Positions 8,821-16,940 of a DNA stretch of 64,000 nucleotides are shown here, in pieces (the stretch's first letter is position 1; every line of letters starts with the position of its first letter). Position numbers and translations under genes: made by a program. The stretch comes from Serpentinimonas barnesii (lineage in GTDB: Bacteria > Pseudomonadota > Gammaproteobacteria > Burkholderiales > Burkholderiaceae_C), in the NCBI RefSeq assembly GCF_000696225.1, contig NZ_BAWN01000015.1:124001-188000 (forward strand), read 5' to 3'. The notes under the pieces are model-generated. The model was not told where the DNA came from and searched no databases. It saw only the letters and a list, made by a program, of their open reading frames with translations.

Positions 8821-10038
8821 TCAGCGGAAACCGGTGGTTTCCATGCGGCCGTTGCGCACCTCGATGAGCCTGAAGGCGCCGGCTGCTTCGCCGGGGGCCA
8901 CCAAGCGCACCGCCGAAGCGCCTTCGTAGTTGATGCGACCGCCTGCGGCCAGAATGCGCAGGCCGCGTGCCAGATCACCGGCGTTGATGGTCTCGCCGGG
9001 GCCATTGGCAATGGCCATGATCTGCTCTTTGACGCGTGCGCTGTCGGTCGAGTTGGCGGCCTGCATGGCCAGCAAAATCAAAGCGGCGGCGTCGTAGGAC
9101 TCGTAGGTATAAGGGCCAACGCGGATGTTGGCCGCGCGCGCCAATTGCTCAAAACGCGTGCCACCGGGGCTGTCGGCACCGGGCTTGGTGCCAAAGGAGC
9201 CGTTGAGCCCTGCACCGATGGCCGGTGCCAGGCTGTCGCCGATCATGCCGTCGGGCAGGAAGAAGCGGGTGAAGGCGCCGCTGTCGAGCGCCGAGCGGAT
9301 GATGCCGCGCCCGCCTTGGTCCACATAACCGGCCACGATCAGGATCTCGCCCCCGGCTGCGGCCAGCGCCGCCACTTCGGCGGTGTAGTCGCCCTTGCCG
9401 TCTTCGTGCGCGGCGGCAATGGTGATGCGGCCACCCAAGCGCTCGAAGTTGCTGCGGATGTGGCTGGACAAGCCGCGGCCGTAGTCGTTGTTGGTGAAGG
9501 TCAGGGCGGCGCGGGAAATGCCGCGCTCGCGCAGCAGCTCGGCGATCAATTCACCCTGGCGCGCATCCGACGGGGCGGTGCGGAAGAACAGGTCGTTGTC
9601 GCGCACGCCGGTCAGGGCGGGCGAGGTGGAGGATGGGGAAACCATCAGCACGCCACGCGGCACAGCGACGTTTTGCAGCACGGCGGTGGTGGCACCCGAG
9701 CAGTCGGCCCCGACGATGGCGCTGACGCGCTCGGCGGTGATCAGGCGCTGCGCGGCGGCGCTGGCGGCGGCGGCATCGACGCAGGTGGAATCGGCGCGCA
9801 CGGCTTCGACGCGGGTGCCGCGCAGGAACAAGCCACTGGCATTGACTTCACGAATGGCCAGCTCGGCGCTGGCGGCCATGCCGGGCGTGAGCGATTCGAT
9901 CGGGCCGGTAAAGCCGAGCAAAATCCCCAAACGAACCGGGTTGGCGGCGGCGCCAGCAGCAGCAGGCGCCGGGGTTTGGGCCTGGGCCGCAAAGGCCAAG
10001 GAGGCCGCTAGGGCGGCGACGGTGAGGATCTTTTTCAA
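8821..10038 (-). CDS. livK: Periplasmic substrate-binding protein of the Liv transporter
   Basis: A 405-residue type I periplasmic binding protein (LivK/receptor ligand-binding family). The N-terminus is a clear Sec signal peptide, [20 protein letters not shown], cleaved near residue 20. The mature part has the expected Rossmann-like lobes, for example [16 protein letters not shown] and a later [17 protein letters not shown] stretch. It captures the ligand for LivHMGF. An AGGAG ribosome site lies about 15 bases upstream of the ATG. A hairpin separates it from livG. The ligand is not identifiable; amino acids are the family norm. Confidence 0.88.
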   Translation of the reverse strand: MKKILTVAALAASLAFAAQAQTPAPAAAGAAANPVRLGILLGFTGPIESLTPGMAASAELAIREVNASGLFLRGTRVEAVRADSTCVDAAAASAAAQRLITAERVSAIVGADCSGATTAVLQNVAVPRGVLMVSPSSTSPALTGVRDNDLFFRTAPSDARQGELIAELLRERGISRAALTFTNNDYGRGLSSHIRSNFERLGGRITIAAAHEDGKGDYTAEVAALAAAGGEILIVAGYVDQGGRGIIRSALDSGAFTRFFLPDGMIGDSLAPAIGAGLNGSFGTKPGADSPGGTRFEQLARAANIRVGPYTYESYDAAALILLAMQAANSTDSARVKEQIMAIANGPGETINAGDLARGLRILAAGGRINYEGASAVRLVAPGEAAGAFRLIEVRNGRMETTGFR

Positions 10039-10063
10039 GAATGGCTCCTGGTAAGGAAATAAA

Positions 10064-10087
10064 TGCCGGGCAGGCCGCCCGTAGGCA
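10064..10087 (-). promoter_or_regulatory. Hairpin in the livK 5' leader
   Basis: Nested inverted repeats TGCC/GGCA and GGGC/GCCC with a 5-base loop and a 3-base bulge lie 26 bases upstream of the livK start. The structure may stabilise the leader or serve as an operator. No known riboswitch pattern was recognised. Confidence 0.3.
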
Positions 10088-10296
10088 CATCTAAGGTGTG
10101 AATCTTAGCAGCAGTTAAGCCAGCATTCATGAAACTGACACGTCAGCAAGGGTAAACCACGGACCCTCGACCCTTGCTCACATCCGGCTTTGCGCTGGTG
10201 CTGCAGCGCCTGCAAGCAAACCGCAACGCAGGAGCGCCCAACGGGCAATCCGGGTTAAAGTCACACATACCCTCCGCTGCGGCCACCCACGCACCC

Positions 10297-11985
10297 ATGA
10301 ACAGCCCCTCTGCCCTGCCAGCGCTTGCCCTCGCGCCAAGCCAACCGAAGGAACTGCACCAGTCGGCAGCCTTGGTGGTCGATGGCAACCCAAACACGCG
10401 CATGACGCTGGCGGGCCAGTTGCGCACCATGGGGCTGCAATCGGTGAGCCAGACCAGCCGCATCAGCGAAGCGCGGCGCGAGTTGGAGCGCAACCCCTTC
10501 GATGTGGTGATTTGCGGTGACCAGTTCCCCAAGGATGGCAGCAACGGCCAAGACCTGCTCGACGATTTGCGCCGCAGCGGCCTGCTGCCCTACGCCACCG
10601 TCTTCATTTTGTTGACCGATGAAGCCACCTACCTGAAGGTGAGCGAAGCGGCCGAATCGTCGGTGGACAGCTACATCGTGCGCCCCTACTCGGCCGGCAG
10701 CCTGGGCGACCGGATCGCGCAAGCCCGCCTGCGCAAATCCGCGTTGCAGCCGATCTACGCCGCGCTGGAGGCCCGGCAAACCGATCTGGCGGTGCAACTG
10801 GCGCGCACCCGGTTGGCCGAGCGCGGGCCGCAGTGGCAGCAAGCTGGCCGCCTAGGGGCCGAGGTGTTGCTGCGCCTGAGCCGCTTCGAGGAAGCGCAAG
10901 CGCTGTTCGCGGCCTTGTGGCAGGCCGACCCAAAGCCGTGGGCCTTGTTGGGCGTGGCGCGCACGCAACTCGACGCCGGCTCACCCAACGCCGCCTTGAC
11001 CACGCTGCAGGAATTGCTCGAACTCGAACCCAACTACCCAGAAGCCTACGATGTGCAGGGCCGGGTGCAAATGGAGCTGGGCCAGTTTCAGGCTGCCCTT
11101 GCCAGCCTGCAAACGGCCTTGTCCTTCACCCCACTGGCCATCGGGCGCCAGCAGCGTCTGGGGATGTTGGCTTTTTTTGCGGGCAACCGGGCCCAATCGG
11201 TCAATTTGCTGGAGCGCTCGACCCAGCTTGGGCTGGACTCCAAGATGTTTGACAGCGAGTCGCTGGTGTTGCTGGCGCTGGCGGCCTTTGCCAACCAGCA
11301 GCCGGCGCAACTGGAGCGCCACTTGGCCGAGTTGCGCAAGCGCTTGCGCGCCCAATCCGATGACTTGCGCCTGCAGCGCTTTACCGACCTGGTGGCCGCC
11401 TTGTCGTTTTTTCAGCAAGGCCAGCCCGAAAAAGCGCGCAACCTGGTTTCCGTAGCCTGCAACCGGGTCATGGAGCCCAGCTTTGACATGGAGGCAGCAC
11501 TCAACCTGTTGTGCGCGCTGAGCGGGCTGGAGCGGCGCCAAGCCGGCTGGCTGGACGAAACGGGCGTGATCGACCGCATCGGGCGCCGCTTTGCTACCAG
11601 CAAGGCCATGGGCGACCTGCTGAGCAGCGCAGCCAGCGCCCATCCACCCTTTGCCGAGCGCCTGCAGCAGGCCCAAGACGACATGGTGCAACTGATCGAG
11701 CGCGCTCTCAAGACGGCCAACAACGGCTCGCCACAAAGCGCCCTAGAAGACCTCTTGCGCACGGCCGAGGCCACGCACAATGCGCGCGCCGTCGAATCGG
11801 CTTGGCTGGTGCTGCAGCGCTACGGCTCCAGCTTGGCCGGGGCCGACGAGCTGCGCCAGCGCATTGGGCAACTGCGCACCGACTACGGCACGGCGCGCAA
11901 CAAACCGGCCTTGGGCGACCCCCGGCTGCGCCCGACGGGTGGGGTCAATCTGGGCGCACTGGACCGCCCAGCAGCGCCTGCCTGA
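10297..11985 (+). CDS. Response-regulator receiver domain fused to TPR repeats
   Basis: A protein of 562 residues if the ATG at 10297 is used. Residues about 25-140 form a receiver domain: the first strand reads LVVDGNPNTRMTL and the acceptor-Asp region reads DVVICGDQF. The rest is helical TPR repeats (for example LLELEPNYPEAYDVQGRVQM). There is no DNA-binding output domain, so it probably signals by protein contact. Similar REC-TPR proteins are common in Burkholderiales, but their function is poorly defined. A longer in-frame reading from 10174 has no family-like N-terminus. The gene stands alone, convergent with plsC. Confidence 0.75.
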   Translation: MNSPSALPALALAPSQPKELHQSAALVVDGNPNTRMTLAGQLRTMGLQSVSQTSRISEARRELERNPFDVVICGDQFPKDGSNGQDLLDDLRRSGLLPYATVFILLTDEATYLKVSEAAESSVDSYIVRPYSAGSLGDRIAQARLRKSALQPIYAALEARQTDLAVQLARTRLAERGPQWQQAGRLGAEVLLRLSRFEEAQALFAALWQADPKPWALLGVARTQLDAGSPNAALTTLQELLELEPNYPEAYDVQGRVQMELGQFQAALASLQTALSFTPLAIGRQQRLGMLAFFAGNRAQSVNLLERSTQLGLDSKMFDSESLVLLALAAFANQQPAQLERHLAELRKRLRAQSDDLRLQRFTDLVAALSFFQQGQPEKARNLVSVACNRVMEPSFDMEAALNLLCALSGLERRQAGWLDETGVIDRIGRRFATSKAMGDLLSSAASAHPPFAERLQQAQDDMVQLIERALKTANNGSPQSALEDLLRTAEATHNARAVESAWLVLQRYGSSLAGADELRQRIGQLRTDYGTARNKPALGDPRLRPTGGVNLGALDRPAAPA

Positions 11986-12017
11986 GGACCCCGCAGCCAC
12001 CGGCTGCACCCCGGCAC

Positions 12018-12845
12018 TCATGTCGCTTTTTGAGGTGTTTTTTCTGGTGTTTTTTTCCAGCGCGGCGGCTCGCCCGTGCGCGGCAACAAGGGCTGATTGG
12101 CCAAACGCCCAATTTCGACCCGCAGCGACTCGGCCCAGGCGCGGCGGTCGCGCCCTTGTGCGGTGTCGGGCTCGCCCCAGTGCACCACGGCCTGCAAATC
12201 GCTGGCGCTGACGATGCGCCAGACCGAAGTGAGCAAATTCGCTTTCCCAATATAGACTGCCGCATCGTGGCGTGGCGCCTCGCCCAGCAGGGCATGGCCG
12301 TCGCCTCGAAGATAAACCAGCCCGACCGGCAGGATGGGGCAGTCGGCCTCGAGCGCAGACTGCAGCAGCGACGCATGAAAGGGCATGATGCCTTGGCCGT
12401 CGCCGGTGGTGCCCTCTGGGAACAAGGCAATCAAATCGCCATCGCGCAATGCGGCGGCCGTCTGCTGCGCCACCCGCAACGCGTCGCTGCGCTTTTGGCG
12501 CTCGATGAACAAGGTGCCCGCCCCAATCGCCAAAAGGCCAATCACAGGCCAATGCCGCACCTCGGATTTGGAGATGAAACGGCACGGCTGGCTGGCGTTG
12601 ATAAGCAAAATGTCAAGCCACGAAATGTGGTTGGCCAGCACCAACAGCGGCCCTGCGGCCGGTGGCTCGCACAGCACCTGCAGCCGCACCCCCATGATGC
12701 GCAGCGCCTGGCGCGTCCAGTCGCGCGCTGTCACTTGGCGCGCGGTTGCGGACAAACCGGGAAAGCGCCAACGCACAAGGTACAAGCCCACTGCGATATG
12801 CAGCAGCAGCCGCAGCAAGCGCCAGACAGCGCGCACAAACCTCAT
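12018..12845 (-). CDS. 1-acyl-sn-glycerol-3-phosphate acyltransferase (PlsC family)
   Basis: A 275-residue acyltransferase. The catalytic motif NHISWLD (HX4D) is at residues 72-78 and the substrate-binding FPEGTT motif at 142-147. An N-terminal hydrophobic helix at about residues 7-27 anchors it in the inner membrane. PlsC-type enzymes acylate lysophosphatidic acid to phosphatidic acid; related enzymes remodel other lysolipids. The start at 12845 begins just before the anchor helix. It is the last gene of the yqgE-ruvX-pyr run, 22 bases after pyrC'. The C-terminus ends in a Lys/Thr/Pro-rich tail. Confidence 0.83.
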   Translation of the reverse strand: MRFVRAVWRLLRLLLHIAVGLYLVRWRFPGLSATARQVTARDWTRQALRIMGVRLQVLCEPPAAGPLLVLANHISWLDILLINASQPCRFISKSEVRHWPVIGLLAIGAGTLFIERQKRSDALRVAQQTAAALRDGDLIALFPEGTTGDGQGIMPFHASLLQSALEADCPILPVGLVYLRGDGHALLGEAPRHDAAVYIGKANLLTSVWRIVSASDLQAVVHWGEPDTAQGRDRRAWAESLRVEIGRLANQPLLPRTGEPPRWKKTPEKTPQKAT

Positions 12846-12867
12846 GGGTCGTCGCTCCACCGGCGTG

Positions 12868-14208
12868 TCAAGCCTGCCCGGGCAGGGCGGCCGCTTCAAA
12901 CACCACCTGCCCGCCCACCAGCGTGGCGCGCACACTGGCCGGCAGCTCGCGGCCCTCGAACGGGGTGATTCGGCCTTGGCTGCGCAGCCCAGCCCCGGCC
13001 ACCGTCCAGGCGCGCTGCGGGTCGATCAGGCACAGGTCGGCCACCCCGCCTTCGCTGACGCGCCCCAAACTGGCCTGCAAAGTGCCCAAGCTCGCCCCCA
13101 GCACCCGCGCCGGCCCGGCCGTGAGCACTTCGAGGGTGCGCAGCAGCGGCACTTGCTCCTCGGCCGCCCACTGCAAGGCCAGGCCCAGCAGCAGCTCGAC
13201 CGCGGTCGCGCCCGGCTCGGCCTCGGCAAAGGGCTGCACCTTGGCGTCGGCCGCCACCGGGTTGTGATCCGACACCAGCGCGTCGATGCTGCCATCGGCC
13301 AGCGCGGCGCGCAAGGCGGCGCGGTCGCTGGGCTGGCGCAGCGGCGGCTGCAGGCGCGCGCGGGTGTCGTAGTGGCCGATGTCGGCGTCGCACAGGTGCA
13401 GGTTGTGTGCGCTCACATCGCACGTGAGTGGCAGGCCGTCGGCCTTGGCCTGGCGCACCAGCGCCACCGCCGCCGCCGAACTGAGCCGGCACAGGTGCAG
13501 GCGCACGCCCGGCCCGGAGCTGGAGGCGCTGGCCTGCACGCCGCGCAGCAGCTCCAGCGCGGTGTGCACCGCCAGCACCTCGGCCGCCACCGGTATGCCG
13601 CTCAGGCCCATGCGCGTAGCCAGCGGGCCACTGGCCACCACCCCTTGGCCGAGCCAAAAGTCTTGCGGCCGCAGCCAGACGCTGTAGCCAAAGGTGGCGG
13701 CGTACTGCAGGGCGCGCTGCAACACCTGGGTGTTGACGATGGGCACCTCGGCCTGCCCAAAACCCACGCAGCCGGCCTGGCTGAGTTGCACCATCTCGGT
13801 TAAGGCCTCGCCCTTCAAGCCGCGCGTGAGGGCACCGAGCGGAAACACCCGCGCCTGGCGCAGCTTTTGCGCGCGCGCTTTCAGCATGTCCACCAGGCCG
13901 GGTTCATCCAGCACCGGGTCGGTGTCGGGCGGGCAGACCAAGCTGGTGACGCCACCGGCCAGCGCCGCCCCGAGCTCGGTTTCCAACATGCCGGCGTGCT
14001 CCTGCCCCGGCTCGCGCAGGCGCAGGCACAGGTCCACCAAGCCAGGCACGACCCAGCAGCCGCGGGCGTCGAGCACGCGCTCGGGCGCAAAGTCGGGCCG
14101 CACCGGGCCGATGCCGATGATGCGCCCGGCGGCAATGGCCACGTCGGCCACCCGGTCGGTCTGGCTGGCCGGATCGATCAGGCGTCCGCCCTGTATCAGT
14201 ATCTTCAT
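12868..14208 (-). CDS. Dihydroorotase-like protein PyrC', probably non-catalytic partner of PyrB
   Basis: A 446-residue amidohydrolase-fold protein of the long (type I) dihydroorotase group. The metal-binding HxH expected in the DxHxHxREPG motif is absent: residues 59-68 read DLCLRLREPG, so Cys61 and Arg63 replace the two His. The later His-bearing strand reads LHLCRLSS and the PHHL-type motif reads AHNL; SDHNPV is retained. In Pseudomonas an inactive PyrC' of this kind is needed to assemble active PyrB dodecamers. Position 20 bases after pyrB fits that role. A catalytic dihydroorotase should be encoded elsewhere in the genome. The ATG at 14208 gives the family N-terminus (MKILIQGGRLIDP). Confidence 0.85.
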   Translation of the reverse strand: MKILIQGGRLIDPASQTDRVADVAIAAGRIIGIGPVRPDFAPERVLDARGCWVVPGLVDLCLRLREPGQEHAGMLETELGAALAGGVTSLVCPPDTDPVLDEPGLVDMLKARAQKLRQARVFPLGALTRGLKGEALTEMVQLSQAGCVGFGQAEVPIVNTQVLQRALQYAATFGYSVWLRPQDFWLGQGVVASGPLATRMGLSGIPVAAEVLAVHTALELLRGVQASASSSGPGVRLHLCRLSSAAAVALVRQAKADGLPLTCDVSAHNLHLCDADIGHYDTRARLQPPLRQPSDRAALRAALADGSIDALVSDHNPVAADAKVQPFAEAEPGATAVELLLGLALQWAAEEQVPLLRTLEVLTAGPARVLGASLGTLQASLGRVSEGGVADLCLIDPQRAWTVAGAGLRSQGRITPFEGRELPASVRATLVGGQVVFEAAALPGQA

Positions 14209-14228
14209 GTTTGCTGCTCCACAGGCGG

Positions 14229-15182
14229 TTAGGCTTCGTTGGCGGCGACGATGCCCATCACCGCCATGCGCACCGCGATGCCGAAAGTCACCTGCTCCAG
14301 CACCACGCTCTGCGCGCCATCGACCACGCTGGAGGCGATCTCGACACCGCGGTTGACCGGCCCCGGATGCATCACGATGGCATCGGGCTTGGCCCAGCGC
14401 AGGCGCTCGGGCGTAAGGCCAAAGCGCTGGAAATACTCTTGGCTCGACGGCAGCAGGGCCCCGTTCATGCGCTCGTTTTGCAGCCGCAGCGTGATCACCA
14501 CGTCGCAGCCGCGGATGCCTTCTTCGAGCTCGTGGCAGACGCGCACCCCCATGGCGGCCAGATCGGGCGGCACCAGCGTGCGCGGCCCGACCACCCGCAC
14601 ATCGGGGCAACCCAGCGTGCGCAGGGCGTGGATGTCGGAGCGCGCCACGCGCGAATGCAGCACGTCGCCCACAATGGCCACCGACAACCGGCTGAAATCG
14701 CCCTTGTGGTGGCGGATGGTGTACATGTCGAGCAGCCCCTGCGTGGGGTGGGCGTGGCGCCCGTCGCCGGCGTTGATCACGTGCACGTGCGGGGCCACGT
14801 GCTGCGCGATCAGATACGGTGCGCCCGATTCGCTGTGGCGCACCACGAAGATGTCGGCCGCCATGGCGCTCAGGTTGGCGATGGTGTCGAGCAGCGATTC
14901 GCCCTTGGCGGCCGAGCTGCGCGCGATGTCGAGGTTGATCACGTCGGCCGACAGGCGCGTGGCGGCGATTTCGAAGGTGGTGCGGGTGCGCGTGCTGTTT
15001 TCGAAAAACAGGTTGAACACGCTTTTGCCGCGCAGCAGCGGCAGTTTTTTGACTTCGCGCTGGTGCACGCCGACGAAATTGGCCGCCGTGTCGAGGATGT
15101 GCGTCAAAATTTCGCGCGGCAGCCCTTCGGTCGAGAGCAGGTGAATGAGCTCGCCGTGGCGGTTGAGTTGTGGGTTGTTCAT
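14229..15182 (-). CDS. pyrB: Aspartate carbamoyltransferase catalytic subunit
   Basis: A 317-residue transcarbamylase. The carbamoyl-phosphate motif STRTRT is at residues 63-68, and the aspartate-domain HPTQ motif is present in [13 protein letters not shown]. It condenses carbamoyl phosphate with aspartate, the committed step of pyrimidine synthesis. It overlaps pyrR by 4 bases upstream and is followed by the inactive-looking pyrC'. No pyrI-type regulatory subunit gene is adjacent, as expected for a PyrB/PyrC' complex. Confidence 0.92.
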   Translation of the reverse strand: MNNPQLNRHGELIHLLSTEGLPREILTHILDTAANFVGVHQREVKKLPLLRGKSVFNLFFENSTRTRTTFEIAATRLSADVINLDIARSSAAKGESLLDTIANLSAMAADIFVVRHSESGAPYLIAQHVAPHVHVINAGDGRHAHPTQGLLDMYTIRHHKGDFSRLSVAIVGDVLHSRVARSDIHALRTLGCPDVRVVGPRTLVPPDLAAMGVRVCHELEEGIRGCDVVITLRLQNERMNGALLPSSQEYFQRFGLTPERLRWAKPDAIVMHPGPVNRGVEIASSVVDGAQSVVLEQVTFGIAVRMAVMGIVAANEA

Positions 15183-15751
15183 GCCGCGCCCTCCTGCGCC
15201 TTGCTGCCGGGTGTGGGGCCGGTGGCTGCGGTTTTGGATGCGGTTTCGGCAGCCAGCTCGAAGTCGAAGCCGCCCTCGGGGCGGCGCACCAGCTCGAAGC
15301 GCAGCGCCGCATCCAGCGGCAGCCGCACGGCGGCAAAGTCGGGCGCCAGCGGCAGCTCGCGCCCGCCCCGGTCCACCAGCACCGCCAGCCGCACGCAGGC
15401 CGGGCGGCCGTGGTCATAGAGCTCGTTGATGACGGCGCGCAGCGTGCGCCCGGTGTGGATCACGTCGTCGATCAGCAGCACCTGGGCCCCGTTGACCTCA
15501 AACGGCAGCCGGGTTTGCGAGCCGTGTGCGCGCAGGCCGCGCTGGGCGTAGTCGTCGCGGTGCAGCGTGGAAGAAATGACGCCCGCTGGCCCCGGCAGGC
15601 CCAGCTCGCGCTGCAGGCGCTCGGCCAACCAAGCGCCCCCGGTGGCTACGCCAACCAGGTGCAGGGGGGTGGCGCTGCCCGCCCCCAGGGCTTGCACGCC
15701 GCGCTTGAGTTCGGCATACAGCAGCTCGGCATCGAGTGGCAAATGGCTCAA
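15179..15751 (-). CDS. pyrR: PyrR-type pyrimidine regulator / uracil phosphoribosyltransferase
   Basis: A 190-residue phosphoribosyltransferase-fold protein with the PRPP-binding motif [13 protein letters not shown] at residues 91-103 and the PyrR-like [10 protein letters not shown] segment near 64. PyrR proteins attenuate pyr operons by binding UMP and RNA in Gram-positives. In proteobacteria the family is often annotated as bifunctional, but the regulatory activity is less well established. No clear pyr anti-antiterminator was recognised upstream. Start and stop overlap ruvX and pyrB by ATGA, so all three are probably coupled. Confidence 0.85.
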   Translation of the reverse strand: MSHLPLDAELLYAELKRGVQALGAGSATPLHLVGVATGGAWLAERLQRELGLPGPAGVISSTLHRDDYAQRGLRAHGSQTRLPFEVNGAQVLLIDDVIHTGRTLRAVINELYDHGRPACVRLAVLVDRGGRELPLAPDFAAVRLPLDAALRFELVRRPEGGFDFELAAETASKTAATGPTPGSKAQEGAA

Positions 15752-16191
15752 GGCAGACTCCTCAAAAATTGCTCCAAAATGATGCAGGCGGCGGCGGCGT
15801 CGGCGTCGTGTGCGCCCAGGCTGTGCGCCTCGGTGCTGCTGTAGCGCTCATCGACTTCGTACACCGGCAGCCCAAAGCGGCCGCGCAACTGGCGCGCAAA
15901 CTTTAAGGCCAAGGCGGTGTTTTCGTGCGGCGCGCCGTCGGGGTGGGTGGGGATGCCGACCACCAGCGCGTCGGGTTGCCACTCGCGCAGGCGCGCTTCG
16001 ATCAGGGGCCAGCGCGCCGCCCCTTCGGCGCGCAGCGTGGACTGGGCGGTGGCGCTGCGGGTGAGCCGATTGCCGGTGGCGACCCCGGTGCGCTTGCGCC
16101 CCCAGTCAAAGGCCAAAAACAGGCGCTGACTGTCTGGCACGACCGCAGCCGGTGCGGCGCTTGGCAACGCGGCAAGACCGGCCGCGCTCAT
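15748..16191 (-). CDS. ruvX: Putative pre-16S rRNA nuclease / Holliday-junction resolvase-like YqgF (RuvX)
   Basis: A 147-residue RNase H-fold protein. It has the catalytic first strand FLAFDWGRKRTGVATGN, a central VVGIPTHPDG loop and the YEVDERYSSTEA motif, all typical of YqgF. YqgF matures the 5' end of 16S rRNA in E. coli; the resolvase name is historical. The ATG at 16191 makes an ATGA overlap with yqgE; an in-frame start at 16221 would lie inside yqgE. The pair yqgE-yqgF is conserved in proteobacteria. Confidence 0.88.
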   Translation of the reverse strand: MSAAGLAALPSAAPAAVVPDSQRLFLAFDWGRKRTGVATGNRLTRSATAQSTLRAEGAARWPLIEARLREWQPDALVVGIPTHPDGAPHENTALALKFARQLRGRFGLPVYEVDERYSSTEAHSLGAHDADAAAACIILEQFLRSLP

Positions 16192-16916
16192 GCATGCCCC
16201 GCGCCCGGGGCCAGCATCCACGGCTGCAGACCCAGCAGGGCCATGGCCTTTTCATAACGCTGCGCCAGCGGGGTATCAAAAATCAGGGCCGGATCGGCGT
16301 CCACTGTCAGCCAACTGTTCTCACCGATCTCGGATTCGAGCTGCCCCTCGCCCCACGAGGCATAGCCCAAGGTGAGCAGCATCTTGGCTGGCCCGGCGCC
16401 GCAGGACAGGGCTTCGAGCACATCGCGCGAGCTGGTCATCTCCAGCCCACTGCCCGCAATTTTGAGGCTTGCCGCATAGGCGCTGGGCAGCGCGGGCACC
16501 GCCTTGTGCTGTGCCTCATCGGGTGCGGGCGCACCGCGCTCGGATTCGGGATCGGACTCGAGCCCGGCCAGCGCCTCGCGCAGGGCACGCGCCACCGCCG
16601 GCGGGGTCTCGTCGCTGCCCACCGCCTGCACCGCGCCCATGGCCGGGTGCAGCACAAAGCCGCGGTCGGTTTGCAACGGCCCGCCGAGCAGCACCTGCTG
16701 CTCCGCCAGTTCGCTGCGGCGCAGGGGCAAGTCCACCTTGTCAAACAACTCGCCCACCGTGAGTTCACTGGCTTTGTTGATGATCAGGCCCATCGCCCCG
16801 CGCGGCGTGTGCTCGCACAAAAACACCACGCTGTTGCCAAAAAGCTCGTCTTTTAGGCCCGGCATGGCGATCAGAAAGTGGTGGGTCAGGTTGGTGGGTG
16901 CAAAATCCGCAGTCAT
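16188..16916 (-). CDS. yqgE: YqgE/AlgH family protein (UPF0301, DUF179)
   Basis: A 242-residue protein of the DUF179 family. The N-terminus LTHHFLIAMPGL is followed by a GAMGLIINKASELTVGELF stretch and later by LLTLGYASWGEGQLESEI, all hallmarks of the family. Its biochemical role is unknown; AlgH was linked to alginate regulation in Pseudomonas. A longer-than-usual acidic loop with DPESERG lies around residues 125-140. Only 24 bases separate its start from the divergent photolyase gene, so the two promoters must be extremely compact or overlap into coding sequence. It heads the pyr operon. Confidence 0.88.
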   Translation of the reverse strand: MTADFAPTNLTHHFLIAMPGLKDELFGNSVVFLCEHTPRGAMGLIINKASELTVGELFDKVDLPLRRSELAEQQVLLGGPLQTDRGFVLHPAMGAVQAVGSDETPPAVARALREALAGLESDPESERGAPAPDEAQHKAVPALPSAYAASLKIAGSGLEMTSSRDVLEALSCGAGPAKMLLTLGYASWGEGQLESEIGENSWLTVDADPALIFDTPLAQRYEKAMALLGLQPWMLAPGAGHA

Positions 16917-16940
16917 GCCACGCATTCTAAGCGCCCACCC

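Noticed and set aside
12868-15417. Single 849-codon minus-strand gene spanning pyrC' and pyrB
   Set aside because: The portion above 14208 is an out-of-frame shadow of pyrB; homology begins at MKILIQGG.
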